From contig BCKT01000001.1 of the NCBI GenBank assembly GCA_003116875.1, positions 4,596 to 68,595 of the forward strand: a stretch of 64,000 bases of DNA. Direction: 5' to 3'. Positions 42,228-56,858 of this stretch are shown piece after piece. Numbering within the stretch: position 1 is the first letter of the stretch; each line of letters opens with the position of its first letter. The notes under the pieces are model-generated. The model had not been told where the DNA came from. It saw only the letters and a program-made list of their open reading frames with translations, and did not search any database. Made by a program: the position numbers and the translations under genes. Source of the DNA: Takashimella koratensis (taxonomy: Eukaryota > Basidiomycota > Tremellomycetes > Trichosporonales > Tetragoniomycetaceae).

Positions 42228-42534
42228 CGTGACACGAGCCGAGGAGGTAGTGGTCGCCCGCCGGTAGGTACGAGTAGTATATATATACACCTAGCCAAAG
42301 AGACCGGCTCCGTTATCGGCTCGGGATCTCCACTGGCAGGAAATCATGACGCAAATCAACCGAACATTGCATCTAGATAGGATCAGACCATCGGACCACC
42401 CTCGGTCTTCCCGGTCTAATAGGCTACATATTGTCTCTATCGTATCCACAAGTCATTGGAAACACCAACATGGCAAAGAGAGCCGTTCAAAGTCCAATTC
42501 AGCTCTTCCCGCTCGCACACGCGCTCGCGCGCTG

Positions 42535-43618
42535 CTATTGCTTGTTACGAACAAAAAACGCTTCGAGCGTCTCCATACCCGGCAACTCGCGCTCGCACTC
42601 GTTCAAATCCGCGGCGTACCCGACCTCGTCAAAGAACTGCATGGTCAGTGGGTACTACAGAGATAGTCATGCCCTCTCTACCTTGATACATCACCTCCTC
42701 TCGCCACCCGCTACTCACCTTGTTGAGGTCTTTGACGATTGGAATCATGAGCTTGACAAACCTCGCAAGCAAGCCGTTGACGAGCTCAATGTTCGTCCCA
42801 TAGACCTAGGCATCAGGTTCCACCCTTCTTCCTCGCCTACCTTTTTATACACCGCCTCAATGTCCTTTGCCAACAACGCATCTCCAGCAAGCGGGACTAC
42901 ACCCCCCATCCATTGCGGGCCCTCGACAAACGCCTTGGCCCCGGCTCTTCCAATATCCCTCGCACTGATCAACTGGTGCTTCCTCTCCGGGTGAGTCTTG
43001 AACGCGTACCGGAGCGTTACCGTTCGTCCAATCTTCAGCGGGAACGGTGCGGTAGGGAGGTAGTTGTCCATGAACTGGACAGGACGGAGAAACGTATGTC
43101 CAATAGGCAAAGTCTTGATGTATTTCTCCACGTCAAGCTTGATCTTGAACCTGTTGACAACTGTCAGCAGGTAACAACGATCTGGCTTACCCTGGGATTG
43201 CGCTGTCTTCGTTCCCTCCACATTCGGTGGACGAGTAGACAATGTGTTTAGCGCCCGCTTTGACAGCGGCGTCTGCGATTGCTTTACCTTGCGTCGTCAT
43301 CGTCTTGTCGTCAACGTAACCCTGGATACTGACGACACCGTATACCGGTCCCTCGATGGCGGCAAAGACCTTGTCGGGCTCGTCCATGCAATTGTCGGCA
43401 ACTTGGACAGCTGTCACTCCCGGATTGGAAGTGAGACGCTTGGCGCTCCCGCCAGAAGGGTTACGAGTGAGAGCGAGGATATTGTATTGGATAGTAGGGA
43501 CGTTGTGCTTGGATAGAGCCTAAAAGTTAGTAGAGGTCAGGAGGGAGGGAAATACCTCGATGAGACCAGTGCCCTGGACGCCGGTAGCGCCGAAGACGAC
43601 GATGGTTTTGGTCGTCAT
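42535..43618 (-). CDS. NmrA-like family NAD(P)-binding protein (second of two)
   Basis: Four or five exons encode about 305 residues. The N-terminus MTTKTIVVFGATGVQGTGLIEAL has the NmrA-type GATGxQG motif. ILALTRNPSGGSAKRL, VYGVVSIQGYVDD, AGAKHIVYSSTECGG, THTFLRPVQFMDNYL-like strands and LISARDIGRAGAKAF follow. This is closer to HSCARG/NmrA-like redox sensors than the copy at 24.9 kb. The C-terminus ends EAFFVRNKQ. The activity is unknown. Confidence 0.82.
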
Positions 43619-44258
43619 GGTGGGGTGTGGTGGGTATGGTACTGAGCTGCGGCTAGGCTGGGCTATATCGTTGCCTTCAATCTGGTGTGAGTTGGAGGTA
43701 ACCGCTCGTGGTGTATCCGTTTCCGTGTCAAACTGGATCTAACTCTGCGGACCTCTTCAACCTCTTATATGCACGACCCCCGAGGCCTCGCCGATCGCTA
43801 GCGGCGGTCATCGAAGGGCATGCGACCGGCCGAGGTCAATGCATGCGGGCAAGCACCCCGTCCGCCCGTGTACCCGTCCATCCCAGCCTGGCCCAGGTCT
43901 CCCAGCAGTGGCTTAAATCTCACCTACCAACGTTTGTGCAAGATCCAACACAAACAACCTCCTGGATCCGTCGGAATATTACCACCAACGCGGTCATAGG
44001 AGCCCGCACACCCGCACCCCTTCTCAAACCTTCACCACAGCCACCCTACGCTCAACTCAACGCCGAGGTAGTCGTCCAACGGAGACAATGTTATGCATAG
44101 ACCAAGATGACATGCGCCGACGGCATAGATTATATACCTCTCGTACTGAAGCGTCTCTGCTCTACCTGCACGGCCCCACGTGGTACTGACATCACCGGGA
44201 GCGTCCATTTCCTTAGCCTCAGTAGTACACCGCCGCCTCGGCCTCGGTCGCCTCGGAG
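43619..44258. other. Intergenic region, nothing recognised
   Basis: About 640 bp separate two minus-strand genes. It should include the NmrA-like gene promoter and the dehydrogenase 3' UTR. I see no repeat or RNA gene. Confidence 0.35.
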
Positions 44259-45538
44259 CTAGTCCAAAATTTGCACCTTGATAGCACCCTGCTTCGGGTC
44301 CGCGGCGACCTGGAACGCGTCCACCGCCTTGGCAAGCGGGAACCTATGCGTGACCAACGGCTTGAGGTTGATCAACTGGCCCGAGACAAGTCGGATCGCT
44401 TTCGGGTACTGATTGGCGTAACGGTATTGGAACTGCAAGTCGATCTCGTTGGCCGAGCAGTAACCAAAGGGGATCTGTGGGTCAGCTCGTCCATAGTCCG
44501 TACCTACGTTCATCTCGTTGTTCCCAACACCAATGACAAAGACCTTGCCCCCGAACACGACAGACTAGGGTCAGCGTTGTTACCAGGCTTACTTACGTGG
44601 ACGGCAGCACGAATGGACGATTCGAAACCGGTGCACTCCATGGCGACACGCAAGGTCATACCCGCCGCGTCCTTGATCTTACCCGCGACCTGCTCAGGGG
44701 TCCACTCGCGCTCAATCTGCACCGTATGGACGGTCGGGACGAGCTTCTTCGCAAAATCTAAACGCGACTGGAAGAGGTCGGTGATGACGATTGGGGAGCA
44801 GCCGGCCGCGTGGCACGCGAGGAGCGTGACGAGACCGATAGGCCCCGCACCGCAGACGACGACGGGGTCACCAAGTCGGATCTGCGCGCGCTCGACACCA
44901 GCAAGCGCAACGGCAAGGGGCTCACAGAGAGATCCTTCCTCGTAGCTGACATTATCCGGGAGCTTGTGCAACCACGCAGCCGGGTGAACGTGGAAACGAG
45001 TGAGGGTACCGTGGTATGGCGGGGTCGAGAAGAAGACGACCGAGGGGCACGCGTTGTATCGTCCCGTACGACAAGGGTCACAGCTGGCGAGACCGCAGGG
45101 GACACCAGCTTCAATGGCGACGCGGTCACCAACAGCAACGCTGGTGACGCCCTCGCCGACTTCGATGACTTCACCGCTAGACTCGTGCCCAGCGTTGCAC
45201 TCGTCCGTGACGATCATGGTGGGTCCGATATGCCCGTGTTTCCAAAAGTGCACGTCGGAGCTAGTTCTTAGCCCTATGATTATGCTATGAACCTACCCGC
45301 AGATACCCGTAGCGTGGACGTGGACGAGGGCCTCTCCGGGACCGGGCTTGAACTTGGGCCGCTGGATCATGTGCACCTCGTGCGCCGGGTTGTAAGCGCA
45401 CCCGACGTTGACCGATGGGTCGGAGAGGGCTGGGTCCGACGACTCGAGCACGCGAAAGTCGGCGTGCTTGAGGACCTTGGACGGGTCGTACTGCGACTCG
45501 TAGGTTGTCGAGGGGAGCGAGGAGACTGCGACGGGCAT
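44259..45538 (-). CDS. Zinc-dependent polyol dehydrogenase, L-arabinitol 4-dehydrogenase/xylitol dehydrogenase type
   Basis: This medium-chain Zn alcohol dehydrogenase of about 390 residues would oxidise a pentitol with NAD+. The catalytic-zinc motif is [14 protein letters not shown] across an intron, followed by AGHESSGEV. The structural-zinc Cys set is [46 protein letters not shown] is characteristic of L-arabinitol dehydrogenases. [20 protein letters not shown] is the NAD fold, and the protein ends GAIKVQILD. An N-terminal extension ([20 protein letters not shown]) is longer than in most relatives. A TATAAAC sequence lies about 60 bp upstream. The gene is divergent from an SDR, which suggests a pentose/pentitol catabolic pair. 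Confidence 0.88.
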
Positions 45539-45787
45539 GGTGCGTGGGGTGAGGTGAGTGATGGGGGTCGAGAATGATTGGGAAGAGGGGGAGGGGCCGT
45601 GTTTATAGGCGAGAGAGGGGGGCAAGAAAGAGGCTGGGGAGAACCGGAGAGAGAATGACCGAGACGGGGAGCGGTCCGGTTAACGGCCGGATGTCAAGGG
45701 ATAGATACCCTGGGTGTCACTGAAAATATCGTCAGGATATAACACCCACACAGCCGTACAGTCGAAAACACCACATTACCCACAATA

Positions 45788-47185
45788 ATGCCCATCTCGC
45801 TCGACTTTGAAGGAAAGCTCGTGATCGTGACTGGAGGCGGGCGCGGAATCGGGTGGTCCATCACCAAGGCCTTGGCCCAAGGTGAGTTGGAGCGCCAGGG
45901 AGAGGAATCATAGCATTTCGGAAATCATCGGTAGCTACAAACAATAGCTGACTGGTGCGCTCCTGCGGTATTTGATGTATAGGCGGGGCCGACGTCGCCA
46001 TCACTTACACCTCCAAGGACGCTTCCGACCTCGCCGCCGAGCTGTCCAAGAGTACAGGCACAACTGTCCGCGCGTTCAAGTGCGAAGTGACCAATAGCAA
46101 ACAAGTCGACGCGGCAGTAGAGGCGATCGAGAAGAGCTATGGTCGCAAGATTGATATCGGAGTCGCGAATGCCGGAGTCACCCTGTGGAAGGAGGCGCAC
46201 GAAAACACGGACGGTGAGTGATCTGGGGTGGAGGCGGTTCAACCCGGGCTGGGCGAGGCTGGGGCGCAGCTAGAGCAAAGCGGGGAAGGACCAAGCATGG
46301 CCGTGTTCAAGCACAGACCAGACCTGGACAAGGTACTAGAGATGGGGCTACCTCCCAGTAGCGCGGTGACCCAAGCACAAGACCCATGCTGACCCCTGTC
46401 ACCCAGACGAATTCAAGAGCATCTTCGACGTCAACACCTTTGGCGCGTTCTACCTCTCCCGTTCCCTCGTTCGATCATGGCTCGGCCTCCCTGTCGGTGT
46501 CAGCGTCGACGAGCCGCACATTGACGTGCCCAACCTCAAGCTCAACCTCGGTAAACAGATCTTGTTCGTCTCGTCCATCTCCGGATTAGTCGCTATGAAC
46601 CCGCAGCGTCAGACTGCGTACAACGCGAGTAAAGGAGCGGTGACTATGATGGCTAGGGTGAGTGGCGGACTTGGTGGAAAGGGTAGATGGGATGTTTGTG
46701 AATGCCTTCCCGGGGTCAAGTGAGGAGGGGTAGGGCATGAGCTGATAGACAGAGTCTCGCCGGCGAGTGGTCGCATCTTGGTATCGCAGTCAACTCGGTC
46801 TCTCCTGTGAGTAAAAGCAAAAGGGCCAAGCTGATAACAGGGTTACGTGTCGACTGATATGATTGCCAACCCTCCGGACGAGGCGGCACGCGCCTGGGTC
46901 GCCGAGTGGCAGAAGAAGACGCCCGTGGGCAGGTGAGTAGGCTCTTGAGAACTAAATGGTCTGAGCCATATAGTTGAGAGAGAGGGTAGGCTGACAGGAT
47001 CTCTTGACAGGTTCGCGTCAGCCGACGAGGTCGGAGAGTTCATCGCGGTCCTCTTGAGCAACAAGATGGGCGGCGCGGGCTTTCTCGCGGGCTCGGACGT
47101 GGTCATTGACGGAGGTGAGTTGGGTACAGGTCGCCAAGTGGAAGGGAACGATGCTAACGCGTCGATAGGTTACACGATCTTCTAG
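45788..47185 (+). CDS. Short-chain dehydrogenase, L-xylulose reductase/mannitol dehydrogenase-like
   Basis: This classical SDR of about 285 residues has four to five introns, two of them longer than usual (about 90-190 nt). MPISLDFEGKLVIVTGGGRGIGWSITKAL holds the TGxxxGIG motif. FKCEVTNSKQV, IGVANAGVT, ILFVSSISGL (Ser), YNASK (YxxxK), SVSPGYVSTDM and GSDVVIDGGYTIF complete the family pattern. This is the group of fungal L-xylulose reductases, D-arabinitol dehydrogenases and NADP-mannitol dehydrogenases. Head-to-head position with the arabinitol-dehydrogenase-like gene, 249 bp away, favours a role in pentose metabolism. The sequence has an insertion (GLPVGVSVDEPHIDVPN) before the catalytic Ser strand. 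Confidence 0.85.
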
Positions 47186-48090
47186 AACGAAGAGGGTTAC
47201 AAGGGCAGTCTTTCTTCAAAGTAGTAAAGTTGGAGGGTACTATCCTTTTCGGTAATCTAGTTGTTCATGATCTTGTTCAATGCATCGACGTGTCGTTTGA
47301 TCCAACGCGAGAGACCTGAATCACGAGGTGATTCCCGCTCATTCGAAAGAAGTGTTACGCTTTTAGGTCTTCAAAGATCAGGTCAACCTATGTCTCACCT
47401 CCTAAGTATATAGGCTGTTCACTAGGCCGTATCACTGGCCGTACAGGTAGACCCACAAAGTGATCGAGCGGCGGTGTAAGCTGCAATGTCAAAGGCTGCG
47501 GACTGCGGTTGGTGCCGCTTCGATCTCACCGGCACAGCGTATATCGTGACCCGATATGTGGTCTCCCACGGCTGGTGCATCTCCGCGCCTCTACACCACT
47601 TGTGCGGCAGCCGTGTCCGACCGACTTTGTCGCTGTGGGACGATGTATGGTTCTATGTCACTGCTACCAGGCGGTAGGTACAGTCCAGTCGTCCATTCGC
47701 CACCGACGTCGCCCCCTTTGCATTGGGGGTGGTGCACGTGGAGTAAAGTACCCCTGATTTGATTCCGTGCGGCGTGGGCCGTGAGATCGAGCACGGCGCC
47801 GAGAGCGATGACGACGGCGACGACAGGTAGCGAGCACGAAAGGGCGAGTGACGACGACGAGGTCGATCGCGCGCACTGCCATGAGCCAAGGGATGCTTGG
47901 GACGATGGGCGGGGGGGAGGGATGCATAGATGGAGGTGTGATACTATGCCAAGCCTCCTTGTATCACCGTACGGGCTGTATTTAAACCAAGGGTCGTTTT
48001 TGCCCCTTTCGTTTGTTGTCACCACCCACTTCATCGTCACCACTACTACACCACTACTCACTCACGAGCCACCACCTACCTGTACACACC
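47186..48090. other. Intergenic region, nothing recognised
   Basis: About 900 bp precede the oxysterol-binding protein gene. A 156-codon minus-strand frame (47591-48061) has no recognisable features and is not accepted. TATTTAAA at about 47980 may belong to the downstream promoter. Confidence 0.35.
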
Positions 48091-49923
48091 ATGGAGTCCA
48101 CTGAAGAAGGCAAGTACCACCGCCAATCCCACCCCCTCTGCCGCCCTCCACCCCGTCGCGCGCGCTTACCGTCAAGGCGGCGCAGTCCCCCAGGAGCAAA
48201 AGGCAGGTTGGTCCAGCTTTATCAAGTCGCTCGCCTCCATGACTGGCGATCTGTCATCCATGACCGCCCCGCCTTGTAAGTGAACACTGCTACCTCTCCA
48301 CTCTCGGCTAATCCCTTGAATCGAGCTGCAGTGCTAATCCCCACCTAGTCATCCTCTCGCCCGTGTCGCTCACAGAGTTCCCGGCGTACTGGTGTGAGCA
48401 CCCAGAACTCTTCGCGTCCATCTCCCAGGGCAAGACTGAGCAAGAGCGTGCCGAGCGTGTCCTCAAGTGGTTCATCGCCACCCTCAAGGGCCAGTACACC
48501 GTGGGTCTTGACCTTGTCCTCTACTCGCATATCTTCCCACATCCATGCCCCAATCCTGCAGTACCTGCCGATCCCTCCTCGCTCGCACTGACCACCGCAG
48601 ACCCGTAACGAGAAAATGGGTAGCGAGAAAAAGGTAAACACCGCATTTGACTCTTGCTGACTTCAGCCTCTTAACCCTGTTCTCGGCGAGCTGTTCTACG
48701 GGGTCTGGCCCGATGTCGATGGGCGCGGCGAGACCAACCTTGTTGTCGAGCAGGTCTCCCACCACCCGCCGATCGTGAGTTGACCCGTCCGATCGTAGCT
48801 AACCCACCAGACTGCCTAGTAAGGAACTCTCTTGCTCGATTTCAGGCGGAGTAGAATTAACCCCACTCAGCTTTATCGAGAACAAGAAGGCCGGCGTCGC
48901 GCTCACCGGCCACTCGGGCCAGAAGACTTCCTTCAGCGGGACCGGTATCAACGGTGAGTCTTTGGACTCTACAACGCTGACATTCAGTCAAGCAATCGGG
49001 TCATGCAATCCTTCGCGTCAAGCCTGCGGATGGCGGCAAGACCGAGCAGTACTTGATCACGTTGCGTAAGTTTAGATCTCCAAGACGATCATACCGTACG
49101 CTGTCCTGATTATATCCTAGCCAAACTCCGCATCGAGGGGATCATCTGGGGCGCGCCTTACATCGAGCTCGTCGAATCGAGCGCGATCCAGAGCTCCACA
49201 GGTTACACTGCGCACGTGAGTGGCTGCATCTAGCGGGTCTCCTTGCGACTGGTCCCTAACCCAGTTATCTTTGCTGACGCGATCAGATCGAGTACAAGGG
49301 CAAGGGCTACTTCTCGGGCAAGGCTCACTCCTTCAAGGCGACTTTGTCCAAGGGGTCCCAGCATACAATCTACGAAGGCCAGTGGACGGGCGTCTCCAAT
49401 ATCGGCAAGGGTGCAGTCTTCCTCGATGCAAATGTCCCCAAGACGGAGGTCACCGTCAAGCCGATCGAGGAACAGGGAGAGTGGGAGTCGAGAAAGCTTT
49501 GGCAAAAGGTCGCGCAGGGGATTAGGTCGGCTAATTACGATGAGGCTGGCAAGGAGAAGACGAGGATTGAGGTGAGTCGAGCACGAGCTCGCGAGCGTCA
49601 GCGAGAGTGTGAGGGGTGAGGCGGGAGAAGGTAATTGGGCGAGGGAGGCAGACGTTTTTATGATCAGGGAGACAGGAGTTCAAGGGCAGGAGAGAGAATC
49701 GGGACTCGGGATCGCGAGAGCAGAAACAGACATCCACAAACCCTGCTGACATGACCAGAACGACCAGAGACAGCGGCGCAAGGACGAAACCGCCATGGGT
49801 ACCCCTTGGGTACTTAAACATTTTGACCACGTCGATTCCGACCCAGACTACCAGTCCCTTGTCGAACTTTTGCCCGAGAAACTCGTCCCGACTACTGAAG
49901 ATGCATATGTCTTCAAGCCCTAA
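48091..49923 (+). CDS. Oxysterol-binding protein, Kes1/Osh4-like
   Basis: This short OSBP-related protein of about 400 residues, without PH or ankyrin domains, would move sterol and PI4P between membranes. The family fingerprint EQVSHHPPI is present near 48750. Preceding motifs are [46 protein letters not shown], and later [38 protein letters not shown] and YEGQWTG. The C-terminus QRQRRKDE...YVFKP is typical. The first intron has a GC donor (gaag/gcaagt at about 48110), needed to join MESTEE to GGAVPQEQ. No GT alternative keeps the frame. Confidence 0.9.
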
Positions 49924-50315
49924 GCTGGGGTCTAAAGCCTTGCATTGATTTGAAGGGAAGGTGGGAGGTTAGAGATAAGACGAGATAAAGTGTTATACCG
50001 TGTAGGGTTAGGCTGTGCTGAGTGAGGGGAAGGGTGTGGATTTGTGAATTGTCGATGTCGATGTGTCGAGATATGCAGTGTATTGCTTCGTCTGTTTGCT
50101 TGAGTGAGGTTGCTATGCTTGATCGGCCGTATGTCCAGAGTCGACGCTGTAGTATCAATCGTTGCCGTGTCGGCGGTTGTCAGTGTCAATCTCGGTGTCA
50201 CAATGTCGGTACCAAACCTACCAATCTCTTATTTCGGGTCAATCGTCGTTCCGATTTCATTCATGTTTACAACTTGACACTGCTCACATCTTCAACATCC
50301 ACCGACTCCCACATC

Positions 50316-52823
50316 ATGCCCATCCCGCCATTCTTCACTTCGGGCGCCTCGTCTCGTGCACATCACGCGTTCGTCGCGAAACTTGACGCTGTCCAGTCCA
50401 CATCCGAGACTGACGAGATTGTCCGAACTGAGCTGGAGAGGTGTAAGACTGTGTTGAGGAGAAATGCGACGGGATCGGTGGTTGTTGAGACCTTGGTGAT
50501 TGTCTTGCATTGTTCGATACAGTCTACAACTACGATGGCTACGTCTACCTCTTCCTCTTCAGCTTCAGCTTCGACAGCGTTCGCGTCCTCCTCCTCCTCC
50601 TCCTCTTCGGCATTACCATCGTCGTCGAGCGTGGGGAAGGGAAGTGGAGAACCACCTTCATCCCTACCTGACCCGTCATCAACCACCCAATCATCTCGAG
50701 CCGGCCCATCCTCGCCATTCCGCTTCGCACTCGTTCCGGCCCTCCACCTCGCAGAAGGCGGCAAGACTCTACGCGAGCGTCGAGTGGGCTACACGGTCCT
50801 TACCGAGCTCATGCCTCCAGACGACGAACTAGGGTTGATGCTGGTAAACACCGTCGCAAAGGTGAGTAAAGTCAATGGCGAGCCCAAGCGCAATCCTTAT
50901 TTTGCATGTTCAAGACCTGGTGAAGCCGGTGGCTGACTTGATCCCGGATAGGACCTTGGATCAACAACGATATCGCATGTCCTTCTGGCTTTGGGAGCGA
51001 TCATAGCTATCTCAACACCGTACCTCGCTCCAGCGGTTTTACCTGCCCTCCCTCATTTGGTCAAACACAAATCGTATGTGGTGTGGAGGTCTGCTCTCTG
51101 CTCTCTGCTCTCTCACCTCTCCTTCTTCACCCATCTAATTCCCTTCTTAGACCATTGGTCCGTCGCCGAGCCCTCGTCGCACTCTCTCGCCTCTCGCCAT
51201 CACTACCTATCCCTACTCCGCGCCTCTTGCGCTGCATCGCACGCGAGAATGACGAGTCGGTATTCGCTACTGTGGTCGATGTTATTCGAGCCTCGATCGA
51301 CGCGGGCGGAATGGGAGGCGTGGAAGATGGCGCGGGCCTAGTCGGTGCCGTTGTTGAGAAGAGCTTAAGAGGCCTCGACAGTGAAAGAGACGTAAACGGA
51401 AATGACGATGACCTCAAAGTCGTAGCCGAACGCAACGTCCTACGTCTCCTGCTTTCCGCATCAAAGTTAAACATGTTCAACCCGTCCGACCCCTCTGTCC
51501 TCCGACTCGTCCACCAAGCCTCCACTCGCCCCTCTTCGCTGATCGACTGCTGTGCTCTCCAAGCGACGACGTCGACACCTTTATTCCCTATCGAGACAGT
51601 TTCGAGGCTTCTTAATCCCTCTACCTCTAGTGGGATCACAAAATCCACGTCATCTTCGTCCGTCCTCGCGTCTACGATCGATACAGTCGGCGGAGGCACA
51701 GGAAGTGGGAATGGACCGGCTGTAGAGCCAGGAGCGCATTATCTGGCCCTGAGGTGCTTGAGATTGATCGAGCCAGAGAGATGGCAAGAGAGCTTGACAG
51801 AGGGTCAGATGGCGACGATCATGAGTGGGATTCATTCCCTCGACTCCACAATCCGGCGCGAGGTGAGTTGACACTGGCTGAAGTTGGGAACAACCAAATC
51901 TTCCACCCGTTCATATCTTTCATTCATTCACTCGTTCATTCAACTGATATCTCTAGACAACCCGACTATTGGGAACCATCGACCCTTCCCTGCCGTCTGC
52001 GACAATCTCAACCCTCCTCTCTCCACCCGTCTCCCGCACTCATGCTCTGCACGCACTCGAATCTATCCTTGTGGCGTCTGAAACGAGTGGAGATCAAGGC
52101 GGCGACGTGGCAAGGGGATTAGGGAGGTGTGTTGGGAGTCTGGGAGTAGGGGTTTGGGATGATGGTATTACAACTGTCTTGGAGTTTTTGCGGACCAGTG
52201 AGTCAGGTGTTAAGCGGGACACAACCGTTGCCATCTGCTTTGGTCTCGCCACCACTGCTTGTAGGCCAGTGGCTACTCTCACCTTTTCTCGCACTCGCTA
52301 AACCTCGCTATCCCCAGATACCAACCTCATAGCCCCCTTCGTCTCCGCATCCTCGACCGACGAAACGTCATTGACCATCGTCGCTTCTTGCGCATGCGAA
52401 TATACCGTTCCTTCCTCTACTGCGTCATTCTTGTCCTCATCGCTGTCGCAACCGCTGAGTCCTGGAGTGGCCGAGGTCGTCCTCGTCGCGCTGGTTCCGC
52501 TGGCTCAGGCAGGAGCAAACGCTGTTGAAGATGCGGTGGATATCGACGCGCTGAAGACGACGGCGACGGAGAAAGTGAAGAAGAGACGAGATCAGGTGAT
52601 CACGATACTGGAGAGAGGACTCGCAGGTACCGTTATGGGCCGGTCCAGATCAAGAGCGGTGAGTCAGCGAGAAGAGTTGGCAGAACGATAGTGCTTGTGA
52701 AGGTGGACAAGGGATAAAGCTGACGAGTCGTAGCTCCCGGACGTGCTCGACGCTATCGTCGCGGTCAGTAGAGAGCAAGGAGCCGGCACCCCGCGCGAGC
52801 CCAAACCTCTTAGGTACACTTAG
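50316..52823 (+). CDS. Adaptin N-terminal-like protein (AP-complex large-subunit family)
   Basis: About seven exons encode about 690 residues of alpha-solenoid character. RRVGYTVLTELMPPDDELGLMLVNTVAK, then DLGSTTISHVLLALGAI and LPALPHLVKHKSP-LVRRRALVALSRL, match the gamma/alpha/epsilon adaptin trunk (GYL..., LLLVNTVxKDL, KxxAVxxL). The N-terminus MPIPPFFTSGASSRAHHAFVAKL resembles the adaptin start and is interrupted by a long Ser-rich insert (about residues 75-125). No hinge or ear domain follows, and the protein ends KPLRYT. It may be a divergent, truncated AP-4 epsilon-like subunit of coat complexes at the trans-Golgi. Assignment to a particular AP complex is tentative. Confidence 0.6.
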
Positions 52824-53206
52824 TACCCGGAGTGGACAATCACAAGGTCGCATTCTCGCAAGGGCTGGGGTAATGTCCCAAAGTGACAAGTGGATGATCG
52901 CGTACTCCATGTATAGCTTTCAAATCGATGTATCATTGTATCATACCAGACAGACTAGTCTCGCTTCACTCTCACTGCACAATGACCTCGCATAATTTCC
53001 TGGTAACACACCGAACAGCTACGATCAGAGAGTGGTTGCGCTGAGGGCCGGAAATGAGATTGTTTGAGATGCCCCTTACTAGCCGAGGGCGCACTAAACC
53101 AAGGAGCTCAAGGAAAGGAGTGTCATCCATCTCACTATCTCTTCATTCTATCTACATTGTTCCGTGTCTCTCAAGTACTGATCCTATCCTACGTATTGGC
53201 CCGAGC

Positions 53207-56858
<3,652 letters not shown>

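Noticed and set aside
41103..42290. Longer start of the F-box-like gene at 42290
   Set aside because: The extra codons fall on a TATATATATA stretch that looks like the promoter.
47591..48061. 156-codon minus-strand frame before the OSBP gene
   Set aside because: No recognisable motif, and it overlaps the likely OSBP promoter.
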